Source: Ralstonia sp. SET104 (lineage in GTDB: Bacteria > Pseudomonadota > Gammaproteobacteria > Burkholderiales > Burkholderiaceae). From it: a DNA stretch of 64,000 nt. This document shows, piece by piece, positions 17,833 through 25,455 of the stretch (its first letter is position 1; the number at the start of each line of letters is the position of its first letter). The position numbers were made by a program, and so were the translations under genes. The notes beneath the pieces are model-generated. The model was not told the DNA's origin, searched no databases, and worked only from the letters and a program-made list of their open reading frames with translations. Where the stretch lies: assembly GCF_003851545.1 (NCBI RefSeq), contig NZ_BHVX01000011.1, positions 97,833 through 161,832 on the forward strand. Reading direction: 5' to 3'.

Positions 17833-18654
17833 TCATCGTTTGATTGACGGCGCGTCCATCTTGCCGCCGTTGGCGTTGCGGGCGAGGAACATCTCCAGCG
17901 CAGTGATCACCTCGCTGCCGTAGAGCGGTTCCGGAAAGCGCTGCTGGCGCAGGCAGTCGTACAGGCGGTGCTGCATCGTGCGCACCTCGCCTTGTGAGAC
18001 GCGATAGCCCGGCCACGTGGAATACGCAAAACGCGCACCATCGGCCGTCAGCAGGTTAGGCAATTCCTGCAGGCGGATGCGCAAGCCCGGCTGGGCGTGG
18101 CAGGTGGCGCAGGCAAAGTCATACGCGCCGCCGCGGTAGAAGAACATGCGGCGGCCGATTTCATACACGCGCTTTTCTTCGGGATGTGCCAGCGGAATGT
18201 CGATGGCAGCGCCGCGCGATTCTGACGCGACGTACGCCATCAGCCGTTCAATATCCGACGCCTTGCCTGGCGACGAGAACGGTCGGGCCGAAGCCTCTTC
18301 CTTCGTCAGCCCCTGCAGCGTCATGCGGCAGTACATGAGGCGCTGTTCGGCGTCCATCACACGGCCGGTGTCCTTGAAGAAGCGCGGCAGCCTGGCGTAT
18401 GCGCCCTTCACCACGCCGGGGCCCAGGCCCAGGTCACACGCTTCGAGCGACGCCTGCTTCGGGCCGGCAGGCTTCTTCCAGAGATCCTCGCCGGCGGCTT
18501 CCCAAAGCTCGGCCGGATTACCGTCGGCCAGCATTTCGCGGTACTGCGCGATGCCGGCGGCGGTGCTGTCCTTGGTGTCCTGCGCGCTGGCCGTGAGGGC
18601 AACGCCAGCGGCCAGCGCCGCACCCAGCGTGACGATTTGTTTGAAGCGTTTCAC
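17833..18654 (-). CDS. soxA: SoxA, L-cysteine S-thiosulfotransferase subunit
   Basis: A 273-residue periplasmic c-type cytochrome. The start is GTG at 18654 after GGAGGGG; the frame is open further upstream but lacks a signal there. The single haem motif CATCH is at 182-186. The catalytic cysteine, which is also the distal haem ligand and becomes a persulfide in the family, is C234 in LYDCLRQQRF. The N-terminal half has C73 and C109 but no CxxCH, so this is the monohaem form in which these cysteines probably make a disulfide. It pairs with SoxX encoded eight bases downstream. Confidence 0.94.
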   Translation of the reverse strand: MKRFKQIVTLGAALAAGVALTASAQDTKDSTAAGIAQYREMLADGNPAELWEAAGEDLWKKPAGPKQASLEACDLGLGPGVVKGAYARLPRFFKDTGRVMDAEQRLMYCRMTLQGLTKEEASARPFSSPGKASDIERLMAYVASESRGAAIDIPLAHPEEKRVYEIGRRMFFYRGGAYDFACATCHAQPGLRIRLQELPNLLTADGARFAYSTWPGYRVSQGEVRTMQHRLYDCLRQQRFPEPLYGSEVITALEMFLARNANGGKMDAPSIKR

Positions 18655-18673
18655 AGTCCCCTCCGCGGGTCGC

Positions 18674-19126
18674 CTACGGTTTGATATAGGCGAAACCTTC
18701 TTCCTGCTGCAAGCGGGTGATTTCCACCACACCGGCGGGCACGACTTTGGCTTCAAGCAGCAGCTTGTCTTCCGGCACCTTGAAGGCCATCAGCGAGTTG
18801 TGGCACACGCGAAACTCCACACCCATGCTGGCCAGCGCGGCGACGGGCGCGTCAAACGTGCGGCCCTGCGCATCCTTGGCCCCTTCGACCAGGAACTCAA
18901 TACCGTGCCCCAGCGCCACCACCACAATCTTCGTGCCGGGCGCACCGTTGAGGTGGTTGCGCAGGTTGCCGATGGCGCGCACGGCCTGGTCATTGCCTTC
19001 GCTCAACTGGTAGACCACCTTGTAGCGGGCGCCGCCGCCCGCGCGCGGTGCATTCTGGGCAGCAGCCTTGCCGGCCACGCCCAAGGCCGCCAGCGCGGCG
19101 GTCACACGAAAGAAGCTGCGTCGCAT
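18674..19126 (-). CDS. DsrE-family exported sulfur-relay-like protein
   Basis: A 150-residue protein with a signal peptide (FFRVTAALAALGVAGKAAAQ) followed by a DsrE/TusD-like fold: KVVYQLSEGNDQAVRAIGNLRNHL, KIVVVALGHGIEFLVEG and GVEFRVCHNSLMAFKV with a conserved-looking cysteine. Cytoplasmic DsrE proteins pass sulfur on cysteine; exported versions are often found in sox clusters with no settled role. It lies between soxZ and soxA in the same direction. Confidence 0.8.
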   Translation of the reverse strand: MRRSFFRVTAALAALGVAGKAAAQNAPRAGGGARYKVVYQLSEGNDQAVRAIGNLRNHLNGAPGTKIVVVALGHGIEFLVEGAKDAQGRTFDAPVAALASMGVEFRVCHNSLMAFKVPEDKLLLEAKVVPAGVVEITRLQQEEGFAYIKP

Positions 19127-19160
19127 CTCGGACTCCTGTGCTTGCCTGACTGGATGGCGC

Positions 19161-19472
19161 TTACTGGATCGACGTCTCGTCGGTGCGCTTGTCACCGTGG
19201 TTATCAACCCACGTGACCGTTACCTTGTCGCCCTTGGCGCCGCCCTTGAACTTGAAATTGAGGAACGGATCCTTCGATACGGCCGGGCCGAACTGTGCGT
19301 CGAGCACCGTCTTGCCGCTGTGAAGCACCGTCACGTTGGTGATGTGCCAAGCCGGCACGACCTTGCCGGACGCATCCTTGCGCTGGCCGGTTTCCATGTC
19401 GTGCTTCATCAGGATTTTCACGTCGGTCGTGCCGCCGTTTTCCATTGCGCGAATGCGCATCGGGTCTGCCAT
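19161..19472 (-). CDS. soxZ: SoxZ, sulfur-carrier partner of SoxY
   Basis: A 103-residue immunoglobulin-like protein with no signal peptide and no cysteine, as expected. SoxZ folds with SoxY and is exported with it through SoxY's Tat signal. Typical features are the start MADPMRIRAMENGGTTDVKILMKHDMETGQ and the C-terminal VTVTWVDNHGDKRTDET. It lies 17 bases downstream of soxY. Confidence 0.95.
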   Translation of the reverse strand: MADPMRIRAMENGGTTDVKILMKHDMETGQRKDASGKVVPAWHITNVTVLHSGKTVLDAQFGPAVSKDPFLNFKFKGGAKGDKVTVTWVDNHGDKRTDETSIQ

Positions 19473-19489
19473 GGTGTGCTCCTTGTTCT

Positions 19490-19960
19490 TTAGCCGCCGC
19501 AGCCGCCGAGGGTAACCTTCACCTCCTTGCTCGCGAGCACCCACTTGCCGTTGGCACGCACGGCAGCGTAGACCATCGAGGTCTCGCCCATCTTCACGCG
19601 CGTGCTGACAAACGGATCGGTGCCGCCAGGAATGGCGAACGTGGCGGCCAGCGTGTTCGGGTTCTTTTCGACCAGGATGGCGATCAGGTCGGTGCCGGGC
19701 AGCGTGCTGGTCACCACCAGCGGCACCACGGCGCCGTTCTCGGCGATATCCGGGGCGGTGAGCTGTATGCCAGCGCCGCCCTTGTCGACAGCGCCGCCGC
19801 CCAGTTGCTTGAGCACGTCATTCACGCCCTTGACGGCGAACGCGGCCTTGTTCCACTCGGCGGCCTGTGCCGGTGTGGCAATGCCGGCGGATACCAGAAG
19901 CGCCATCATGGCGCCCGCGCGCAGCACGTCCCGGCGGGAGAGGTTCACGGAATCCGTCAT
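19490..19960 (-). CDS. soxY: SoxY, sulfur-carrier protein
   Basis: A 156-residue protein with a twin-arginine signal (SRRDVLRAGAMMALLVSAG) and the hallmark C-terminal swinging arm GGCGG. Its cysteine C154 carries the sulfur intermediate through the Sox cycle. The start is ATG at 19960 after GAGGGATGTG. A GTG four codons upstream is possible but would overlap the preceding cytochrome gene. It forms the SoxYZ carrier with the next gene. Confidence 0.96.
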   Translation of the reverse strand: MTDSVNLSRRDVLRAGAMMALLVSAGIATPAQAAEWNKAAFAVKGVNDVLKQLGGGAVDKGGAGIQLTAPDIAENGAVVPLVVTSTLPGTDLIAILVEKNPNTLAATFAIPGGTDPFVSTRVKMGETSMVYAAVRANGKWVLASKEVKVTLGGCGG

Positions 19961-19968
19961 CACATCCC

Positions 19969-20316
19969 TCACTTGGCCGGGGCGCCCGCGAGCACCCAGT
20001 CGATCACGGTTTTCAGATCGGCATCAGCGATCTTCGGATTGGCCGGCATCGGGATCTGGCCCCAGTTGCCCATGCCGCCTTCGCGCACCTTCTTGATGAG
20101 CTTGGCTTGCGCCCCGGCATCGCCCTTGTACTTGGCGGCGACGTCCTGGTAGGCCGGGCCGACGAGCTTGCGGTCGACGGCGTGGCAGCCCATGCAGGCG
20201 TTCTGATTGGCGATGGATTGCGCGCGGGCAGCATCAACGGCGGCCAGCGCGGACGTGGCGGACAGCGCCAGGCCGGCCAGCGCGGCGCTCGCGGCGAGCG
20301 TGGGGGCGAACTTCAT
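19969..20316 (-). CDS. Class I cytochrome c (c551/c8 type), sox-associated
   Basis: A 115-residue periplasmic monohaem cytochrome with a signal peptide to about residue 26, haem site CMGCH at 41-45 and axial Met M90 in IPMPANP. It resembles small c551/c552 electron carriers found in sox clusters and probably accepts electrons from SoxAX for delivery to a terminal oxidase. It is the first gene of the operon. GGAG stands just before its start, and its stop lies eight bases before soxY. Confidence 0.88.
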   Translation of the reverse strand: MKFAPTLAASAALAGLALSATSALAAVDAARAQSIANQNACMGCHAVDRKLVGPAYQDVAAKYKGDAGAQAKLIKKVREGGMGNWGQIPMPANPKIADADLKTVIDWVLAGAPAK

Positions 20317-20425
20317 GCGGTCTCCAGAGGATGGGGTTGCCCGCTTGCGTGTGCGGACCAATGGTCGCAGTGGGCAGAATCGGACCCAATATTGTGCCCG
20401 AAGTGGGCCAAATCCTATGTCGCCC
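20317..20425 (-). promoter_or_regulatory. Promoter region of the sox operon
   Basis: The region between the EamA terminator and the first sox gene. It contains the palindrome CAATATTG (20390-20397) inside a GGACCC...GTGCCC context, a plausible operator or -10 region. No sox regulator gene is in the window. Confidence 0.35.
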
Positions 20426-20461
20426 AAAAAGCAAAACGCCCGGAACCTCGCGGCCCGGGCG
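20426..20461 (-). terminator. Factor-independent terminator after the EamA gene
   Basis: On the minus strand a CGCCCGG stem (arms 20455-20461 and 20437-20443) is followed by TTTTGCTTTTT. It separates the EamA gene from the sox operon. Confidence 0.75.
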
Positions 20462-20484
20462 CTTGTTTGGCGAGGATACGGCGC

Positions 20485-21372
20485 TCAGGCCACCGCCCGC
20501 CGCGGCACCAGCCGGCCGCCGAATACGTTCAGCAAGAGCCCCGCCATGACCACCGCGCCCCCCAGCCATTGCGCGGGCACCAGCCGCTCGCCGAGCAGCA
20601 CGGCGGCCGACACCAGCCCCACGACCGGCACCAGCAGCGTGAGCGGCGCGACCTGGCTCGCCGCATAGCGCGCCAGCAGGCGGCTCCACAGGCTGTAGCC
20701 GAAGATGGTGGCACCAAAAGACAGGTAGACGATCGCGCCAATGCTCGACCCGCTGATGTTCGCCAGACTGCGGGCGATCTGCTCGGGGCCCTCCATCCAG
20801 TACGACAGCAGCAGAAACGGAATCGGCGGAACCACCGCACCCCACACCACCAGGCTCACCACATTCACTGGTCCGATGCGTTTGGTGACGATGTTGCCGC
20901 TGGCCCACGAAAACGCCGCGCACAGCGTCAGCAGGAAGCCGGCCGTAGTCATGCCCGTGACCGAGCCGCCGCCCGCCATGCCGATGACGCCCAAGCCGCA
21001 GGCCGCCACCCCCATGCCCGCCAAATGGAACCACCGGATCGGCTCGCGCAGCACGATGGCCGCGATCGTCAGCGTAAAGAACGCCTGCGACTGCAGCACC
21101 AGCGAGGCCAGCCCCGCCGGCATGCCCACGTACATGGCCGAGAACAGAAAAGCGAACTGCCCGAAGCTGATGGTGGCGCCATAGGCGAGCAGCCATTTAA
21201 GCGCAATCCTGGGGCGCGGCACGAACAGCACCGCCGGGAAGGCGACCAGCGCAAAGCGCAGCGCCCCCAGCAGCATGGGCGGCACACCGTGCAGGCCCAC
21301 CTTGATGACGACGAAGTTGACGCCCCACACCAGCACAACGGTCAGGGCCAGCAGCAGATCCTTTGGAGACAT
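20485..21372 (-). CDS. EamA/DMT-family permease
   Basis: A 295-residue inner-membrane protein with about ten hydrophobic segments and the two EamA repeats (first repeat LALTVVLVWGVNFVVIKVGLHGVPPMLLGALRFALVAFPA; second repeat around SWASGNIVTKRIGPVNVVSLVVWGAVVP). These permeases export amino acids or metabolites; the substrate is unknown. It sits between the FCSD pair and the sox operon but ends in its own terminator, so its link to sulfur metabolism may be only positional. Confidence 0.9.
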   Translation of the reverse strand: MSPKDLLLALTVVLVWGVNFVVIKVGLHGVPPMLLGALRFALVAFPAVLFVPRPRIALKWLLAYGATISFGQFAFLFSAMYVGMPAGLASLVLQSQAFFTLTIAAIVLREPIRWFHLAGMGVAACGLGVIGMAGGGSVTGMTTAGFLLTLCAAFSWASGNIVTKRIGPVNVVSLVVWGAVVPPIPFLLLSYWMEGPEQIARSLANISGSSIGAIVYLSFGATIFGYSLWSRLLARYAASQVAPLTLLVPVVGLVSAAVLLGERLVPAQWLGGAVVMAGLLLNVFGGRLVPRRAVA

Positions 21373-21478
21373 GATGGGTCAGATGTTCAAACGGCCGCCC
21401 GCGCGGCCATATGACGCACTGTAGGCGCGGGCCGCCTGCACGACTTGCACAATCTTGCGCATTGTTTGTGCCGTGGGC

Positions 21479-22771
21479 CTAACCGAGCATGTCCGACCAG
21501 ATTGCGCGGCTCCAGCCTTGGGCGAGCTTGCCCTCGGCGGCGGAAGGCGCATCCGACAACCCGCCGGCACCGGGCACTGTGACCATGGTGTGCTCGGCCG
21601 GGTCGTAGCGGTGGACGGTCGCCACGTGCATCGCCTCGTCTGGCGTGGCAAAGCTGTAGCAGGTGTTGGTGTAGAGCGGCGACGCATCGGGCGCGTGCCC
21701 GGCGAGCATCGCCACCACTGCAGCGGCGGCCACCTTGCCGTGCTGATTGGCCATGTGGCCCGACTTGGGCATCAACGGCGCGGTCTGGATGGCATCGCCA
21801 ATCACATGCACGCCCGGCGCCACCTTCGATTCGAACGAGAGGAAATCCACCTCGCACCAGCGTCCGTTGGCCGTCGCCAACCCGGCTTGCACGGCAATCG
21901 CCCCTGCACGTTGCGGCGGGATCAGGTTGACCACATCTGCCTGCACATCGTCCTGCACGTCGAACTTGAGCACGCGGGCCTTGGCATCAATGTCGACGGC
22001 GTTGTACTGCGGGCGATATTCAATGTGCCTCGGATAACGCTCGGCCCACACGCGCTTGAACAGTGCGCCCTTGGAGGTCACGTCGTCATTGGCATCGAGG
22101 ATGAGCACGCGCGCATCCGGCTTGGCGCGCTGCAGCCAGTTGGCGATCAGGCAGGCGCGCTCGTACGGCGCGGGCGGGCAGCGGTACGGCGCCAGCGGAA
22201 TGCTGATCGCCACCGTGCCGCCATTGGGCATGGCTTCGAGCCGATGGCGCAGTGCCAGCGTCTGCATGCCGGCCTTCCATGCGTGCGGAGCCTGCGCAGC
22301 CGTAGCGGCGTTGGCGAGGCCGGGAATCGCGCCGGGCATGAAATCAATCCCGGGCGAGAGAATCAGGCGGTCGTAATCGAGCGTACCGCCCCCGGCCAGC
22401 CGCACCTGCTTCGCGCCGAGGTCGATGGCCGATGCGCGGTCGCGCACCCAGCGCACACCATGGCGCTCGACCAGGGCGTCATACGGCACGGTAATCGACG
22501 CCATGTCACGGTCGCCCGACAGCACGAGATTCGACAGCGGGCACGAGACAAACGCGGCGTTCGGCTCGACCAGCGTCACGTCGACACGGCCACCGGAGAA
22601 CACGCGCACGTACTTGGCCGCCGTCGCGCCGCCATACCCGCCGCCGACCACCACCACGCGCGCATTGCGCATGCCCGATAGCGATGCGCACGCAGCCAGC
22701 GGCCCGGCCAGCGCCGTTGCTCCAAGCGCGCGCAACATGGCGCGTCGATCCTTGCGCAGCGACTCACTCAT
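21479..22771 (-). CDS. Flavocytochrome c sulfide dehydrogenase flavoprotein (FccB/SoxF type)
   Basis: A 430-residue FAD protein with a Tat-like leader (KDRRAMLRALGATALAGPL), the dinucleotide motif RVVVVGGGYGGATAAKYVR, and cysteines in FVSCPLSN and PYRCPPAPYERACLIAN. Two of these should form the redox disulfide next to FAD. The C-terminal FCSD domain (NTCYSFATPDEAMHVATVHR) is present. It oxidises sulfide and passes electrons to a cytochrome subunit. The start overlaps the upstream cytochrome gene by four bases (22768-22771), so the two are coupled. Confidence 0.92.
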   Translation of the reverse strand: MSESLRKDRRAMLRALGATALAGPLAACASLSGMRNARVVVVGGGYGGATAAKYVRVFSGGRVDVTLVEPNAAFVSCPLSNLVLSGDRDMASITVPYDALVERHGVRWVRDRASAIDLGAKQVRLAGGGTLDYDRLILSPGIDFMPGAIPGLANAATAAQAPHAWKAGMQTLALRHRLEAMPNGGTVAISIPLAPYRCPPAPYERACLIANWLQRAKPDARVLILDANDDVTSKGALFKRVWAERYPRHIEYRPQYNAVDIDAKARVLKFDVQDDVQADVVNLIPPQRAGAIAVQAGLATANGRWCEVDFLSFESKVAPGVHVIGDAIQTAPLMPKSGHMANQHGKVAAAAVVAMLAGHAPDASPLYTNTCYSFATPDEAMHVATVHRYDPAEHTMVTVPGAGGLSDAPSAAEGKLAQGWSRAIWSDMLG

Positions 22772-23115
22772 GGCGCCTCCTGCGGTTGGCGCGACAGCCA
22801 GCCGGCAATGGCAGCCATCTGTGCGTCGTCATAACCACGTGCGATCTGGCCCATCACCGTGGACGGGCGCGTGCCGTTGCGAAACGCCTGCAACGCATCG
22901 ATCAGCTCGGCCTGCGAGCGGCCCGCCAGCGACGGCAATGTCTGCGCGGCGCGCCTGGCCCCCGGCGTGGCGGGGGCAACATCGGCGTGATGACAACTGG
23001 CGCACGTAGCGGCCCAGGTGCGGGCTTGCAAGTTGGAGGGCGGGCGATCGGCCGCCTGGGCCGTGGACAGCGCCGCAAATAGAACGGCGGCAACAAAACG
23101 GTGGACGACGGGCAT
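22768..23115 (-). CDS. Cytochrome c subunit of sulfide dehydrogenase (FccA-like)
   Basis: A 115-residue monohaem cytochrome with a signal peptide (VVHRFVAAVLFAALSTAQA), haem site CASCHHAD, and a Met (STVMGQIARGYDDAQMAAIAGWL) that can serve as axial ligand, as in c553-type proteins. Its overlap with the flavoprotein gene makes it the likely haem partner of FCSD. The start at MPVVHRF is chosen by signal peptide; no good ribosome site is visible. Confidence 0.88.
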   Translation of the reverse strand: MPVVHRFVAAVLFAALSTAQAADRPPSNLQARTWAATCASCHHADVAPATPGARRAAQTLPSLAGRSQAELIDALQAFRNGTRPSTVMGQIARGYDDAQMAAIAGWLSRQPQEAP

Positions 23116-23193
23116 GGGGGGCTGCGAAGTCGCGGAAGCGTCATACGCTAACACGCACGGCTGGCTATGTGCCCCGTGATGCGCGCAGGCAAC

Positions 23194-23219
23194 AAAAAAC
23201 GCAGCGCGGTGGCTGCGTT
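23194..23219 (-). terminator. Terminator of the BON-domain gene
   Basis: The stem AACGCAGC/GCTGCGTT around a six-base loop is followed on the minus strand by TTTTTTG. It ends the BON gene before the sulfide dehydrogenase unit, which therefore needs its own promoter in 23116-23193. Confidence 0.75.
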
Positions 23220-23256
23220 CCCTGCGAAGCGATGTTGCCGATGCCGCTGATATGGC

Positions 23257-24063
23257 TTACGGCAATTGCTTGCCCGGCGGCAGTGCCGGCGAGTTGGTCG
23301 GTGACACGGTAACGCCCGGCGCGGCCGACGTCACAGGTGCCGGTGCCTGCGTGGCCGTTGGCGTGCCTTGCACCGGCGCGGGCGTGCCTTGCGATGCATC
23401 GGGCGCGGTCGACGGGTTGGTCGACGTGGCGTTCGAATCCAGGCGCCTGCGTTCGTCTTCGCTCACGTAGTCGAACACCTTCACGACCTTGTTGACGCCA
23501 CCCACGGTGCGCACGGCCTCGGTGGCCTTGTTGCCTTCGGCCTCGGTCACCACACCCAGCAGGAAGACGGTCTGCGCTTCGGTCGTCACCTTGATGGAGT
23601 TCCAGGGCACGCCTTCCGTGCCGGCCAGCATGCTCTTCACCTTGGTGGTGATGTACGTATCGTTGGTGCGCGAGCCAAACGTGCTCGACACCGGCGTCAC
23701 CACGATCTCGTTGACGACCTCGCGTGCGTTCTGCAGCTTCTGCGCGTACTGGCCGATCTCCTGCTTGGTCTGCTCGGTGCCGGCTTCGCCGGTCAGCAGC
23801 ACCTTGCGGTTGTAGACCGTCACGTTGACGTGGGCGCGGCCGTCGTAGCGCGAGATCAGCGTGCTCTCGGCTTCCATCTGCAAACCGCGGTCGATGGTCT
23901 GGGTAGCGGTCGGGCGACGGTCGGTGGCAAGCGCCACGCCGCCGGCCACGGCGCCGGCAAACAGCGGGAAGCAGGCGGTCAACTGCGTGGCGGTGACACC
24001 GGCCAGGGCGGCCAGCACGACAATGCGGCGGGCGCTGGCAAACGTAGGCGACGAGAGTTTCAT
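23257..24063 (-). CDS. Dual BON-domain lipoprotein (DolP/YraP-like)
   Basis: A 268-residue protein with a lipoprotein signal (VTATQLTAC). Two BON domains follow (about residues 55-120 and 130-200: VNVTVYNRKVLLTGEAG and VKVTTEAQTVFLLGVVTEAEGNKATEAVR), then a ~65-residue Pro/Thr/Ala tail. The BON arrangement and the position beside yraN and rsmI match E. coli dolP, an outer-membrane lipoprotein needed for envelope integrity. The low-complexity tail is additional. AAGGA precedes the start. Confidence 0.88.
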   Translation of the reverse strand: MKLSSPTFASARRIVVLAALAGVTATQLTACFPLFAGAVAGGVALATDRRPTATQTIDRGLQMEAESTLISRYDGRAHVNVTVYNRKVLLTGEAGTEQTKQEIGQYAQKLQNAREVVNEIVVTPVSSTFGSRTNDTYITTKVKSMLAGTEGVPWNSIKVTTEAQTVFLLGVVTEAEGNKATEAVRTVGGVNKVVKVFDYVSEDERRRLDSNATSTNPSTAPDASQGTPAPVQGTPTATQAPAPVTSAAPGVTVSPTNSPALPPGKQLP

Positions 24064-24103
24064 GCTGTCCTTGGATGAAATCCGGAAGAAAGAAGAGCCA
24101 GGC

Positions 24104-24496
24104 TCAAGCTTCGACACCGAAGGCATCGCGCATCCATGCAATGCGTGTGCCATCGATGGCGATGACGTCAAAACGGCAGGCGGGCACATTCTCGGCCTGC
24201 CGTGCGAGAAAATCTTCGGCTGCGGCAATCAGGCGGCGCTGTTTGGCGGGCGTGACACTCGCGGCCGCCCCGCCGAAACGCTGCGTGGAACGCGCCACGC
24301 GGGCGCGCACCTCGACAAACACCAACACACCGGCCGCATCGCGCATCACCAGATCAATCTCGCCGCCCTTGCAGCGATAATTGCGGGTGACCACCGACAA
24401 ACCGCGCGCCTGCAGATAGCGCAGCGCGCGATCTTCACCGGCCTCGCCGGTTGTAGCGTTGTCGTGTGGCACAGGAACGGGCTGCGGCGCGTGCAT
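24104..24496 (-). CDS. yraN: YraN, UPF0102 endonuclease-fold protein
   Basis: A 130-residue protein of the UPF0102 family. It shows the restriction-endonuclease-like core GEAGEDRALRYLQARG, CKGGEIDLVMRD and VFVEVRARVARSTQRFGGAAASV, with the D-E-x-R acidic set. The biological role is unsettled. It is divergent from rsmI across 35 bases and 40 bases upstream of the BON gene. The usual SIS-domain gene (diaA) between yraN and the BON gene is absent. Confidence 0.92.
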   Translation of the reverse strand: MHAPQPVPVPHDNATTGEAGEDRALRYLQARGLSVVTRNYRCKGGEIDLVMRDAAGVLVFVEVRARVARSTQRFGGAAASVTPAKQRRLIAAAEDFLARQAENVPACRFDVIAIDGTRIAWMRDAFGVEA

Positions 24497-24531
24497 TTGC
24501 GGTTTGAACCAAGTGACTGAGAGAAGTTCTC

Positions 24532-25434
24532 GTGAGTGATCCTGACTGGACCCTGCTGGCGCACGACCAGCACTATCCCGCCGGCGCATTATATGTGGTG
24601 GCCACCCCCATCGGAAACGCCGCCGACGTGTCGCTGCGCTCGCGTCATGTGCTCGGCCTCGTTGATGCGGTGGCCTGCGAGGACACGCGCAACACCGGGC
24701 AGTTGCTCAATCGGCTGGGCTTGTCGCGGCCGATGCTGGCGGCGCACGAGCACAACGAGCGCGAGGCAGCGGCGCGCATCGTCGCGCGTCTGGCGCAGGG
24801 CGAGCGCATTGCCTATGTGTCTGATGCGGGCACACCCGGCGTGTCAGACCCCGGCTCGCGCATTGTCGAGGCGGTGCGTGCGGCGGGCCAGCGCGTGATC
24901 CCGCTGCCGGGCGCGAGCGCGGTGGTCACAGCGCTTTCCGCCGCCGGCGAGCTGCTCGACACGTCGGATGGGCAATTCACGTTTGTTGGCTTCCTGCCGC
25001 CCAAGGCTGGGCAGCGCGACGCCGCCATCCGTCAATGGGCGGCGCATGGGCCGGCGTGGGTGCTGTACGAGGCGCCGCATCGCATCGACGCCACTCTCGC
25101 CGCGCTGGCGGAGCATTTGCCAGCGCGGCGTTTGCTCATCGGTCGTGAGCTGACCAAGCTGTTCGAGCAGATTGTCGTGCTGCCTGCAGCCGATGCACCC
25201 GCATGGCTTGCCGCCGATGCCGCCCACGGCAAGGGCGAGTTCGTCTTGGTGGTGGAAGGCGCAGGCACGCAGGATGCGGCACCGACCGCCATGGCGGCGG
25301 ATCAGGTCTTGCGCTTGCTGTTGGCCGAGCTGCCCGCCAAGCGCGCGGCCAAGCTGGCCGGGGCGATTACGGGTGCGCCGGTAGACGCGCTGTATCAGAG
25401 CGCGCTGGCGTTGAAAAACGAGGGGAAGGATTGA
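24532..25434 (+). CDS. rsmI: RsmI, 16S rRNA (cytidine1402-2'-O)-methyltransferase
   Basis: A 300-residue SAM-dependent tetrapyrrole-methylase-fold enzyme that methylates the 2'-O of C1402 in 16S rRNA. Diagnostic segments are ALYVVATPIGNAADVSLRSRHVL, ACEDTRNTGQLL, ERIAYVSDAGTPGVSDPGSRIV and FVGFLPPKAGQRD. The start is GTG at 24532. It converges with rlpA. Confidence 0.95.
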   Translation: MSDPDWTLLAHDQHYPAGALYVVATPIGNAADVSLRSRHVLGLVDAVACEDTRNTGQLLNRLGLSRPMLAAHEHNEREAAARIVARLAQGERIAYVSDAGTPGVSDPGSRIVEAVRAAGQRVIPLPGASAVVTALSAAGELLDTSDGQFTFVGFLPPKAGQRDAAIRQWAAHGPAWVLYEAPHRIDATLAALAEHLPARRLLIGRELTKLFEQIVVLPAADAPAWLAADAAHGKGEFVLVVEGAGTQDAAPTAMAADQVLRLLLAELPAKRAAKLAGAITGAPVDALYQSALALKNEGKD

Positions 25435-25455
25435 CGGTGCTGAAAGACGGCTGAA

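Noticed and set aside
19867..21414. A 515-codon plus-strand frame across soxY, the cytochrome and the EamA gene
   Set aside because: It is opposite three genes with clear families and crosses their intergenic regions; no protein features.
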